Shown piece by piece: positions 53,317 through 64,000 of a stretch of 64,000 nucleotides of DNA; the stretch's first letter is position 1; each line of letters begins with the position of its first letter. The DNA is from Powellomyces hirtus (lineage: Eukaryota > Chytridiomycota > Chytridiomycetes > Spizellomycetales > Powellomycetaceae), in the NCBI GenBank assembly GCA_025526995.1, contig JAHLKG010000011.1, positions 682,001 through 746,000 on the forward strand, written 5' to 3'. The notes under the pieces are model-generated. The model was given only the letters and a program-made list of their open reading frames with translations. It ran no database searches and was not told where the DNA came from. A program made the position numbers and the translations under genes.

Positions 53317-55989
53317 ATGGTATCAACAATGTTCGACGGCGACTCTTGGATTCCCGCTCCACCTCCTGTGGGCGAAGACAAAGCATGGAGAGAAGTTGAG
53401 AAGGAAAAGGAATGGGTGGAAAGAGCCAAAGGTGTGTCTACTTTTCGGGAGGCTGCATGTAAAGTGGAGTCTCGGGTATTGTGGAATTGACTCATATATG
53501 TGTCTCACAGATATGGCAGTGCCATCACTGAGTGCGCTGAGAACAGGGAGCTTTGGTGGAATAACACCTTCACTATTACAACGGAAAGATTCCACGTTCG
53601 AAAACCGAGTCAATCCCTGGGGCAAATCGCTTTTCTTCGGTTCCACACCTTCCACAAATACGATGAACAATTTTCCCCCAGAACTCTTTGCAGGCGCAGC
53701 CGCTCCAGCAGAGATGTTTGCAAACTTGACTCAGGAGCCTTTTGAAGAATCCGACGACGAGGCCTCTGAACACGGCGCCACCGCCGACCTTGGCCACTCA
53801 GACACCAGGTAACGCGAGTTACCCCTTAAAGCGTCGTGAGAACCTCTTCGCCAGCGTTATGAAACGTTTTGCTGCATCCGGAGATAACTATCTTTAGTTT
53901 TCAATACTGATTGGCGGAATTTTTCTTTTGCTTAGCGACACCGAGTCCCTCCATCGATCACATTCCCCAACGAAACTGCACCGAAGACGCTCATCCATTG
54001 TGTCCATAAAAAGCTTACCGCGGGTGTTCGATCATGAGGAAGGCCGTTGTTCATCACCGGAAGCGCTCTACAACCAACAAAATTCAATACATTCTTCGAC
54101 GTCCACATTGGTTGATCCCAAGCACGATGGCCATGATTCGGATCCGATCGACGAGTTCGACATCATAGAAGGAGTATCAACAGAATCCGATTCAGAGGAG
54201 CTCAGTCCTGAAAACTCCATCACCTTTTATCAAGGATTTCGAGCATTACATCCAAAGATGGCCACCCCATCGAAATCAACCTATCCGCATGCGCTTGGTC
54301 TTGGCCTGAACCATGCGAATGAGATCACCCTTACCACATCATTCAGACCCTTACCCCGCCCGTCAAAACAACTGCCAGACAAAGCAAGACTTCATGCGGC
54401 TTCTATTAACAATATTGCGCGGATATTCACGGAGCTTCTGAACGAACGAGACTCTGTTCTTCAGGAGAGCGAGAAGCTAGAGAGTCAGAGGAATGCGATT
54501 TCAGATGAGCTGAGACAAATTGAGGATCTGCTGACAGATTTGGGGCGGCGGAAGCAAGATCTGAGTGTCAAACTGAAACGGGTCGTCAACAAGGAAGACA
54601 AGGTCAATGGTCTGCTGGAGGAGTTGGATGACAAGATTGGCTGCATAGGTGACGAATCCCAGTCGTTTGAAAGAACCATCCGCACCCTGAAGGGCTACTC
54701 TGCTACTTTTGCCGCTGATGTGGAGATAGAGAATGAGATTCAAGATGTGGCCCCGAATACCTGCTTTAGAACACTCTATGGTCACACTGATAGCGTGGAG
54801 TGTCTCGACTTTGACATGCCATTCGGAACCCTCGTTACGGGATCAGCAGACAAATCTGTGCGCGTATGGGACTTGAGCAGCCACAAGTGTGCGGCGCTTT
54901 TACAAGGACACACAGGTACGTAGGACGTTTTCAATTTTGTGTGAGTAAATCCATTAACAGGTTAATGGTCATCTAGGATGGGTGAGAGCCGTTCAGATCA
55001 AGGGGCAGACGCTGATGTCCGGGTCCGGAGATCATACAATCCGACAATGGGATCTTTCGAATCTACCACCTCTACCAGCGGCACCTTCCAACAAGGTGTC
55101 ATCTTCACCGTTTTCCACCCCTGATGTGGAAGAGGTCTGCACGCACATCTTTTCTGGCCATACCGGAGGCGTTGGATGTTTGATGTTTGATGATCAATGG
55201 CTGGTCAGTGGGAGTGTCGACAAGACTATCCGACAATGGGATCGCGAAACAGGGAATGAAGTTGCGATTCTTCGTAGCGAGAAGTGGGTGGATAGCAACC
55301 TCATGGACAAAGCTGATCGTCTACTCATTGGAGATTATCCGCCATTGGACGGGGATGTGGGAGATCACGGAGGAGTTGTGACGACCAAGAAGAACGGCTT
55401 CAAACTCTCCAATGCTGGAGGTCACGTTGGCGCAGTGCAATTTTGGCGACACGCTTTGGCTGCAGGTTATGGAGATGGCGTGGTACGATTGTGGGATCTT
55501 CGTACTGGAAAGTGCCATCGGGAACTGTCTGGACATGTTGCTGCTGTAACCACACTCAAGTTTGACCAAAACCATGTTATATCGGGAAGCGTGGACAAAA
55601 CTGTCAAGGTGCGTAGTTTAGATGTGGGAAAGCATAATCGAGGCATGATACCAATTGTGCTTATTTTGATAGGTCTGGGATCTTCGAGCTGGCGAGGCCG
55701 TCGATCAAATTCGCTTTGATGGATGCGTGAACGATCTTCACGCCGACATGTTCCGGTTGACCGTTGCTGGCGGGTCAAAGGATGTGCAGGTACGCTCAAT
55801 CTCCCAACCCCCAACCTCTTTCGCCATGCTCAATGTACTCACAATGACTGTTTTTAGATCTATAACCGTACAACCTCCGCTATCAAAGTTTTGGAAGGAC
55901 ATACGAAGCCAGTGCGAGCTTTGAAGCACATGGATGACACACTGATATCTGGAGGGATGGATACCACGGTCCGACTGTGGAGAATATAG
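53317..55989 (+). CDS. MDV1: MDV1/CAF4-like mitochondrial fission adaptor
   Basis: 757 residues; exons 53317-53431, 53511-53808, 53936-54915, 54977-55608, 55673-55789 and 55858-55989. The N-terminal half is mostly disordered, with a helical LPDKARLHAASINNIARIFT and a coiled coil (about 306-386). A seven-blade WD40 propeller follows (TLYGHTDSVECLDFDMPFGT, VWDLSSHKCAALLQGHTGWV, MSGSGDHTIRQWDLS, FSGHTGGVGCLMFDDQWLVS, GGHVGAVQFWRHALAAGYGD, KVLEGHTKPVRALKHMDDTL). This layout matches yeast Mdv1/Caf4, which bridge Fis1 and the dynamin Dnm1 in mitochondrial division. The intron at 53809-53935 is 127 nt. Confidence 0.85.
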
Positions 55990-56569
55990 TCGCAGAACTT
56001 GTCGCTGAAACCATCACGCTCCCCACACTTTGGCCTGTAAGACCTCATGGTCACAACGCGCCGTCATCCTTTAGGGTAGCCTAGGCTTTCAATCGAGATT
56101 GTCGGGAAATGTTTTCATCATTATGGTTCTCTCGGAAGTTATGCACTAAGCTCTACTGTAGACAGGACGGTGGACCGCTTCTATGGCACTTGTAGATTTT
56201 ACTAGCTACTGCATCTTATATATAATATTTCCCTGGTGCGATCACCTGTATGCTTCTGTGAACATCGCACCATCTGCAATCGCTCGCTTGCAGGTTCATC
56301 CTGTACAAATGTCCGCTCATAGCGCTCTCAGAATTGATGTGCGACGTTATTGGCAGAAGCAGAAAAAATTTGAGCAAAACTAATCTGAACAAAACAACAG
56401 AAGGCGTGTGACGCGTCACGCGACGTGTTTTGTCGTAACTCTACGATTCCGCGTTTTGTCCTTTTTTTTTTTGGCATTCGTTTTTTTATATTGTCGTAGT
56501 GCTCGTTGCCATTCACCAGCATCTCCGAGACAAACTCCTACTTACAGTCAACGAAAGGCGGCGTGCAAT
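55990..56569. other. intergenic region upstream of OGDH gene
   Basis: 580 bp. It holds the MDV1 3' flank and the probable OGDH promoter, including a T-rich run at 56461-56490. No gene recognised. Confidence 0.45.
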
Positions 56570-59500
56570 ATGTCTCGTCTTCTGACAGCTGCCGTACGCA
56601 TTGCAAAGCCTGCGCAAGTCTGCAGACGGGCTCCCCGACTCGCGCAAGCTACCGTTGCTTCTCAGTCGAGACTATTCCACTCTGCTCGGCCAGCACTATA
56701 CAACTACGACAAAGACATCTATGGCTTCAGAACTCCGCGAGTCTTTGAGACTCCTGATTGTAAGTGACCATGCAACGGCGTCGCATTGAGAGTTATGCCA
56801 CCATACTGACGCGTTTGGTCCCCTAGACTCAGAAGCGGAACGAGCGAACCGAAACACCAACGCGAACCTCGTCCGTTTGGTTAACATGTACCGATTGCAC
56901 GGTCATAGGGTCAGTTGTAATTAGCGCTTCTCCTGCCCCCAGAGGATATGGCGCTCATTAACGTATGGGTGGGCAATGGGGATAATCAGGCGGCGAACGT
57001 TGATCCATTGAATATCACACACTCCGAGTGAGTTTCTAGCCTCGCAAATGCCAAAGCTGTGGATGACAAGCTAATGTTCGACTGCCGTAGGGAAATTTTC
57101 CAGCTCGACCCGGCGCGATACGGTATTCCCGAGCTGAGCAAGTCATATGACGTACAAGGAATTGTACACGTCGGAGAAGCTGAGGACTGCGCAAAGGGCA
57201 AGTCCAAGGCTACTTTGGGGGAAATCTTGTCACATTTGCGGAGGGCGTACTGCGGGCGCATCGGCTACGAATTCACGCACATTCCGGTATGTGCATGCGT
57301 AATTCCGGACTGGAAAAGGCGTTGTTTGGTCAACTGACGCGATACGTGATTCCGACGCGTCCGATAGAATCTGAGTGAGCGCAAATGGTTCGCTCAGCTG
57401 GTTGAATCATACAACTACAAAAAGCTCGAGAAGAGCGAGAAGCAACGTATCTTTGAGCTGCTCAGCAAATCGGAGGTAGGGTTATTGAGACGGTCCAGAA
57501 AATCTTTCATGATCATACGAACTCAACACCGGCACTTTCTAGGTGTTTGACCACTTCATGGCGAAGAAGTTTCCACAGGTGAAGCGATATGGTCTGGAAG
57601 GGTCCGAGAGCATGATGGTGAGCAATGCGTGGTAGACAGTAGGTTTTATTCAGGGACACCCGTTCACCATCGCACTTGTCTCAGATTGTGCTGGACACTC
57701 TGTTTAAAGAAGCCAATGGCGGTGAGTGTTTCAGTATACTTCTTTCCCTTAGTGCCTCGCGTGCTGACAACCAATCATCAAACAGCTGGAATTCGCGACG
57801 TCGTGCTTTGTATGCCGCATCGAGGCCGACTGAACTTGCTCACCGATCTTCTCGAGTATGATCCCACTGCGCTCTTCCACAAAGTGAAGGGCAACTCGGA
57901 GTTCCCGGAGGACATCCCTGGAAGCGGAGATGTTCTGTCTCACTTGGGTGCGTAGGATGGAATGCTTGAAGCTTACCCGCGCATGATTCCCGATCCTGAA
58001 ACGAGTTTGCTGTTAGCAACTTCTGTGGACCTCAACTATGGACACAAGACGCCCGTTCACGTCGCAATGTTACACAACCCTTCGCACTTGGAGGTAATTT
58101 CCAAAAAGCCACAGCGGGAAAGACAGAATTGTGTTGCTAATATGCCGTTATGCGGTGCGATTATAGGCAGCGAACCCGGTAGCGTTAGGGAAAGCGCGTG
58201 CCAAGCAAATGTATATGTACGAAGCTGGCCAGGAGTCAGATTGCTACATTGGCGATCGCGTCATGTGTGTTCAGATGCACGGTGATGCCGCATTTTGCGG
58301 ACAGGTACTTCTTACGCAACGATGTCGCAAATGCCATTTCTTCACTCATCTGTCTTATAGGGAGTGGTAACGGAGACCTTGGGCCTGGCCAATCTGCCGC
58401 ACTTCACTGCTGGTGGCTCCGTTCACGTGATCGTAAACAACCAAATCGGATACACCACGCCAGCGATGAACGCCAGATCCAGCTACTACAGCTCCGATGT
58501 TGCCAAGATGATCAGCTGCCCAGTTATTCACGTCAATGCTGATCACCCTGAGGATGTCGCTTATGCTACCGCCATTGCCTTTGAATACCGCAACAAATTC
58601 CGCAAGGACGTCATCATTGACCTGATTGCGTACCGACGCATGGGTCACAACGAGTTGGATGAGCCATGTAAGCAGTCATCAGCGAAACCTTTTCTTGGTG
58701 GACATGCTAAAATATTTGGTTACAACAGCATTCACGCAGCCTGCTATGTATAAGAACATCCGCGGGCGACCAAGTGTCCCGAAGTTGTACGAGCAACAGC
58801 TCATGGTACAGTGGGAAAGGCACGATGCTCATGCAAAGTTTTCAACTGAATCTGTTTATATCAAAGTCTGAAGGTGTCGTTACAGACAAGTCAGTAATCG
58901 AAAACATCCGAAAAGACTACTTTGAGAAGCTCGACAAGCATTTAGAAGCCAGCTATGCTTACAAGCCTAAGGCAGACACTGTGGGAGGAAAATGGTCGAA
59001 TATGATTGTTCCTACGGAGGCCATAACGAAACCTGAGACGGGTAAGGAAATGCCCGCGCTAGGAATCGCTGAGCGCGAAACTCACGCTGCGGATGTCATC
59101 AGGTGTTGATGTGGAGGTCCTGAAAGACGTTGCCCGCAAGTCCGTCGAGGTTCCGGAAGGAACGGTGGGTAACCAGAGCATGCAGAATGTAGATGGGACG
59201 CTGCATTCTAAAACAGACACTTCAGGTTGTGCATCCCCGTGTGCAAAAGTATCACATTGATGCGCGGCTGCGCAAAGTTGAGGGAGGTACCGCAGTCGAT
59301 TGGGCTTCTGCTGAAGCTATGGCTTTCGGAAGCTTGCTTCTCGAAGGTAAGAGCTGTGAGATCGTTTGGATGGGCTGAAGTTGCGATACTTATTCTTGTT
59401 TGCTCTGATTAGGGAGCCACGTCCGTATCTCTGGCCAGGATGTAGGACGCGGCACATTCTCACAGCGTCACGCCATGTTGGTTGACCAGGAAACCGAGCG

Positions 59501-60576
59501 CACAACCATTCCTCTGAACCGGATGCAACCGACAGATGCCACCAAGTCACGACAGGGCAAACTGGAGATTGCAAACTCATCACTTTCAGAGTTTGCAGTG
59601 CTCGGGTTTGAATACGGTGTATCGTGGGAAACCCCCAACAGACTTTGCATATGGGAGGCACAGTTCGGCGACTTCTTCAACGGAGCGCAAATCATCATCG
59701 ACACGTTCATCAACAGCGGAGAAGCGAAATGGCTGAGGCAGAGTGGACTTGTGATGCTCCTGCCGCACGGATACGAAAACGGAGGTCCCGAGCACAGTAG
59801 TTGCAGAATTGAACGATTCTTGCAGCTCTGCGACGCATCATTCGATGTCAGCAAGCCGCGCGCAGATGTCAACATGCACGTCGTCAACCCGAGTACTCCA
59901 GCACAGTACTTCCACGTTCTCCGCCGACAGCTGCACCGACCGTACCGTAAACCCCTGATCATCGCATCGCCCAAATCCCTCCTCCGTCACCCGCTGGCAA
60001 CGTCACCACTGTCTGACATGGCGCCCGGAACAACCTTCCAACCGGTGTTGCCTGATGCTAGCATCAAGGACCCCACTGCCGTCGAGAAGGTCATTTTCGT
60101 GAGCGGCAAGCTGTACTATGAGCTCGTGAAGGAACGAGCTTCCAGACAGGGTTTGGACAACACCGTCGCCATTGTGCGGATCGAAGAGTTGTGCCCTGTA
60201 CCCATTGAAGAGCTGAAGGAAGTTATTGGTACATTCCAGAACGCGGAGGGTAAGTGAATCAACATTGGGCTCATCTCAATCAGCTTGGTACGGCCGCTAA
60301 TGGTTTTCATTTGGTGTGACAGAATGGGTCTACGTGCAGGAGGAGCCGCAAAATCAGGGATCTTACACATTCATCGAGCCACGTCTTAAGCAACTGCTGC
60401 CTCAAGGCGCACAGGTAAATTTTGGATTGTGACAGGAGCAATGTATCCTCAAGCTGACATTCTTAATTTACTTCCAGCTCAAGTACCACGGTCGCAAACC
60501 ATCCGCAGCGCCCGCAACTGGAATCTCCAAACGCTACAAGCTTGAGCAAGATCAGGTTGTTAAAGGGGCTTTCTAA
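56570..60576 (+). CDS. KGD1: 2-oxoglutarate dehydrogenase E1 component, mitochondrial
   Basis: 957 residues in 18 exons: 56570-56759, 56827-56909, 56990-57027, 57091-57286, 57368-57475, 57543-57617, 57685-57721, 57786-57947, 58017-58093, 58167-58304, 58361-58667, 58729-58805, 58867-59041, 59103-59164, 59226-59346, 59413-60249, 60323-60414 and 60478-60576. A mitochondrial presequence ([20 protein letters not shown]) precedes [57 protein letters not shown], the thiamine-diphosphate site [14 protein letters not shown] with [37 protein letters not shown] and [17 protein letters not shown]. It catalyses decarboxylation of 2-oxoglutarate in the TCA cycle. Length is close to the usual 1000 residues. 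Confidence 0.96.
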
Positions 60577-60864
60577 AACACTATACATAGATATGTTGAG
60601 ATTTGCTACTAGAAGAACTCTTGCTATTCTTCATACTAGCCTACCTCTATCAACCAGATAGTTGCGTTTTTTGTCTTCCATCACTACACACATCTCTTGG
60701 CTTCCCGCCGCTCAAGTACGACTCGGAGGTACTGTTATGCTGTGAACAGTTGAATCGTGGAATCGGGGATGTTCGGCCCACGTGGTAAACGCTAAGCCAC
60801 ACACTGTCAATGCCGAAAGTTTCTGCCTCGCACAGCAAACCGACAATTTCTACCAACTGCGACA

Positions 60865-62912
60865 ATGATCTCTCGTTGTGCTATACGGTCCCTCAAGCTC
60901 CCTTTGGAATGCCTCTCCAGCTTAGCAAGGTGCCGTAGTGGAAGCGCCCCTGTGCGTTTGCCGACATCGCTATGCATTCAAACGCGACAAAGAAATGGAA
61001 ATGACCCATGGACCAAACGAAAGTCAACGCATTTCACAAAGCACGACGGGAACTATGCAGGGTCAGCCGACGACCGCATCAACAACTATACCAAGCCACA
61101 AGGAATGTCCAAATCTGCTGCGCGACGGATGTCGAAGCTAGCACCACTACCCAAAAAGCCGAATGCAAACGCTGCCCAGGCCACCAGCGACGCCGAAGCG
61201 CCAGCGGTGGAAAAGCGGGAGTTCGAAGTGGAGCTTGATGAACATGGGATGCGGATAGACGAGTTTTTGGAGAAACGGCTGGGATTGCGGAAAAATGTGG
61301 CGCGTCTGAAAGTCCTTAATGGAGAAGTCTCTGTCCGTGGATCGACGCATGCCCGGTTCGTGGATTTGAAACCGGCCGGTCTGCTCAATGCTGCGGATGT
61401 GGTGGTGGTGATTGTGTTGAAACGGAGGAAGAAGGAGGAGGATATGACAAAAGCGGAGAAGAAAGAAGTTGATGCTATGCTAGAGGTGGGTCAAAATCAT
61501 TCACAACCTCGGAAATGGGAGTTTGCGCTGCTTGATGAAGAGCTCATTTCGCACATTTGGAAATACAGGAAGAAATGGCCAAACTGCGCACCTGGTAAGC
61601 TTCAGCAGCCCGTGAGCTTGCCGATCGTGCATTCACTCACCAGAGGGCCAACCATGTAGCGTCTTGTACAAGGATAAAGATGTGATAGTGATCAACAAAT
61701 ATCGTGGCCTAGCGGTGCAAGGGGGATCAAAGATTTCCATGCATTTGGACAAATTACTGGACGGTATGAGCTCAAGCCACCGATAATTCAGTGCAATTGC
61801 ATAGAGTTGCGCTCATCAACTGTTGGCTATTCTTTGAAGGCTTACGCTTTGAGGCTGATGAGACGCCGCGTCTTGTGCACCGACTGGACAAGGTAAACGA
61901 CACTCCGTTCAGTACTCGGCAAACCCGAACATGGCTGAGTTTGAGTCTTTGGTCGCATTAGGATACCACGGGGGCGCTTCTACTGGCTCGTTCCAAGAAA
62001 AGCGCGGCTCGAATAAGTAAAATGTTGAGTAGCGCCGATGACGCAATTGTCAAGTCTGTAAGAACATACGATACTCAACCGCCAAGCATGACCCCTCATC
62101 AGTAGACTAAAAGGTGATCTTCTTAGTATCTTGCTCTAGTTGGACAATCACCTCTCCTCGGCAAGGAGACCGAAACCACCGGCCCACCATCGAACGAGTT
62201 TCAGCGGATAACGACAGGCATCGTTCAAGTTGGGAAGACGGGCGTGGAAAAGATGTCCATAATAGAGTGGTGTGAGTACCGTCTCATCTCTGGGCAGCCG
62301 TCTAAGCATAAAAATCTCACTCCCTCTGCTAACATGATAGATGACCAAGATGAAACTGACGGCGAAGCCGGTGTCAAAAAAGCCGTGACGGATTGGAGAG
62401 TTCTGTCCACGAAGAAACATGCTTCTCTGGTAGAACTCAGACCGTCAACGGGTCGTAAGCACCAATTGAGAGTGCACTGTGCCATGGTGTTGAAAGGTAG
62501 GAGTTTAGACCCAAAGTGCACCATGTTCTATGGAAGCACGTTGTTGATGAGACGCGTTGATGTGATGTAGCCCCAATATTGGGCGACTACAAGTACGGTC
62601 CTGGATGTCCAAAGAGTCTGCGGGTACGTCCATTGCCTCTTCATAACAAATCCTCTCCACATCCATGCAAACTCAATCGTGGTTCCATCAGGGCGTCACT
62701 CCCGACCCCAAGCGCATGCCTTTGCATCTACACATGCGGGACCTCACACTTCGGGTAAGCCGATTTCGGCTGGTCAAATTGCACGATATCACTCATTCCT
62801 AACTTTCACACAGGACTGGTACGGTGCAGGCGCAGATCTACACGTCACGGCGCCACTGCCAACGCATATGGTCAAGCTGATGCAGAAGCTAAACATGAAA
62901 ATAGCTAAATAG
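60865..62912 (+). CDS. RluA-family RNA pseudouridine synthase, probably mitochondrial
   Basis: 471 residues; exons 60865-61485, 61569-61594, 61660-61763, 61841-61893, 61962-62057, 62127-62271, 62341-62496, 62571-62623, 62692-62754 and 62814-62912. A basic N-terminus (MISRCAIRSLKLPLECLSSL) suggests mitochondrial import. An S4-like domain (GMRIDEFLEKRLGLRKNVAR) is followed by DVIVINKYRGLAVQGGS and the catalytic loop LVHRLDKDTTGALLLARSKK, whose Asp is split by an intron from its HRLDK. ELRPSTGRKHQLRVHCA and a C-terminal PILGDYKYG, PLHLHMRDLTL complete the fold. Related to RPUSD/Pus5-type enzymes; the target RNA is unknown. Exon 2 (26 nt) is inferred from phase and alignment. Confidence 0.85.
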
Positions 62913-63231
62913 ACGAGCAATATCGATGGAAGACAAACAGATTATCGATATTTATCAACACTCATTGTAGTATTTAGCAAGTGCATGAAACACTCATGCA
63001 GTGTTGGCACATGATGGGCATAATGGTGACGCATGTGGGATACATGACGTGATAAAAAGTGATAATACTTCGGGCGCATGAGTTGGAGATTTCGAACGTC
63101 AAGCAAGAATTGACGCTCAAGATGTATCCGGTTCGATATGTAAAACAGGCCAGACGGAAGATGAGCATGGTGTTAATCGCACGCGAAGCGCTTCACATAA
63201 ATTTGCTTGTGGTGGAACAACATTCCTAATT
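62913..63231. other. convergent intergenic region
   Basis: 319 bp between the RluA-type gene and the acidic repeat gene. Nothing recognised. Confidence 0.45.
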
Positions 63232-64000
63232 TCATTCGTTATCGGAGAAGACTGGCCGCCGTTTCGCTTGCCGAATTCGCTTTCGCAAGGTGGCCTCAAC
63301 GTCGCTGTCGTCGTCACTTTCACCGTCTTCGTCAATGTCGGTTCTATGCCGTTTGCGGCTTGCTGTAGGTGAACTGACATCATCGTCACTGGTTGCAATG
63401 CTGGATGTCCTGTGATGTGAAGACGCCCTCGGTGGTGTGGAGTCTACTTCATCCTCCTCCTCGTCAACAACATCGTCAGGCCAAGGAGAGGTTACAGACG
63501 GACGGCCCTCGTCATCGCTTGTTCCCGCGCTTCGGCTCCTGCCAGTATCGTCGTCACTGGTTGCAACACTGGATGTCCTGTGATGTGGAGACACCCACGG
63601 TTCTACTTCATCCTTCTCCTCGTCAACACTATCGTCAGGCCAAGGAGAGGTTACAGATGGACTGCGCTCGTCATCGCTTGTTCCCGCGCTTCGGTTCCTG
63701 AGAGTGATTGGTCGCCTAGGCAATGGCGAGTCATATCCGTCTTCAAACAAAGGAGCGGGATGTTCGTGGCTTTCTGATGAACTGCTATCGTCATCGCTCG
63801 TCATGTCGATTCGGTTCCTTCGAGTGGCTGGCCGTCTTGGTGGGGACGAGTCTTCATCTTCATGCCAAGTAGCGGACTGTCTTTCGGTTTCCGATGGATA
63901 GCTTTCGTCGTCGCTCGTCAAGGCGTTTCGGCTCCTGCGAGTAGATCGTCTCGGTGGTGGTGAATCCAGGTTTGTAGCTGTCTCCTCGTCCTCCTCGCTT
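63232..64000 (-). CDS. acidic Ser/Asp-rich repeat protein, partial
   Basis: The frame is open from the window edge (64000) to a stop at 63232, about 255 visible residues; the N-terminus lies outside. It is almost wholly disordered, with tandem units of the form PPRRxTRRxRxxxTSDDxS, followed by TSPWPDDSVDEEKDEVE-like acidic stretches and HHRTSSxATSDDD. It ends with a basic segment RKRIRQAKRRPVFSDNE. Many SDD/SDE sites look like casein-kinase-2 targets. Probably nuclear by composition; no domain recognised. The intron state is unknown beyond the window. Confidence 0.6.
   Translation of the reverse strand, partial: SEEDEETATNLDSPPPRRSTRRSRNALTSDDESYPSETERQSATWHEDEDSSPPRRPATRRNRIDMTSDDDSSSSESHEHPAPLFEDGYDSPLPRRPITLRNRSAGTSDDERSPSVTSPWPDDSVDEEKDEVEPWVSPHHRTSSVATSDDDTGRSRSAGTSDDEGRPSVTSPWPDDVVDEEEDEVDSTPPRASSHHRTSSIATSDDDVSSPTASRKRHRTDIDEDGESDDDSDVEATLRKRIRQAKRRPVFSDNE
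63405..63960 (-). repeat. coding tandem repeats in acidic protein
   Basis: Degenerate DNA repeats of roughly 130-150 bp (for example 63529-63610 versus 63395-63420, and 63480-63535 versus 63640-63695) encode repeated SPWPDDxVDEExDEV and RSAGTSDDE blocks. Confidence 0.7.

Noticed and set aside
63393..63701. Plus-strand frames in the acidic repeat region
   Set aside because: Antisense shadow of repetitive coding DNA.
1..64000. tRNA, rRNA, CRISPR array or intact transposable element
   Set aside because: No T-loop consensus with a matching acceptor stem, no regular repeat-spacer array and no transposase or reverse transcriptase motif was seen by eye; a covariance-model search could still find a missed tRNA.

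Overview
The window is a gene-dense piece of a eukaryotic nuclear genome. Genes lie on both strands and are broken by many short GT-AG introns, mostly 50-90 nt. The gene set fits a flagellated (zoosporic) fungus. Fungal-type genes include the fission adaptor Mdv1/Caf4, a VanZ-like protein, a fungal-style BTB protein and sulfide:quinone oxidoreductase. They sit beside cilium and centriole genes (CEP131, a kinesin-II motor), which most terrestrial fungi have lost. A chytrid is my best guess; the species cannot be read from the sequence. Exon joins were chosen by splice signals, phase and family resemblance recalled from memory. Every spliced CDS listed sums to a multiple of three, except the GNAT gene, which needs a frameshift.

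Layout. 1-12.5 kb: CEP131 3' end; a GPI-anchored DUF1775 copper-type protein; a FIST-domain gene running almost directly into an MRS2/CorA Mg2+ channel gene; a C9orf85-like protein; eIF2B gamma; two unknown divergent genes; a small CHCH-like protein. 12.5-19 kb: COG6, a DUF2462 protein, a cysteine-rich two-TM protein and a BTB protein. 18.9-21.1 kb is a gene-poor stretch with a decayed FtsJ-like methyltransferase. 21.1-32 kb: a four-LIM protein, a bHLH factor with Gln/His tracts, SQR, TMEM14 and the CRL4 adaptor CDT2. 32-42.2 kb: a frameshifted GNAT, a weak candidate gene, SEC22, a VanZ-like protein, kinesin-II, an At4g15545-like coiled-coil protein and SGF29. 42.4-64 kb: Pol III RPC37, TFIIH TFB4, a small secreted protein, TFIP11, sphingoid-base-phosphate phosphatase, Mdv1, 2-oxoglutarate dehydrogenase E1, an RluA-type pseudouridine synthase and the end of an acidic repeat protein.

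Most genes are unrelated housekeeping functions: transcription, splicing, vesicle traffic, mitochondria and cilium. No operon logic is expected. The most interesting observation is at 2.67-6.18 kb. The MRS2 gene has no mitochondrial presequence and starts 31 bp after the FIST stop. A well-formed 70-nt intron would join both into one 853-residue frame whose N-terminus looks like a mitochondrial presequence: a possible ligand-sensing FIST domain fused to a mitochondrial magnesium channel. No rRNA, tRNA, CRISPR array or intact transposon was seen.
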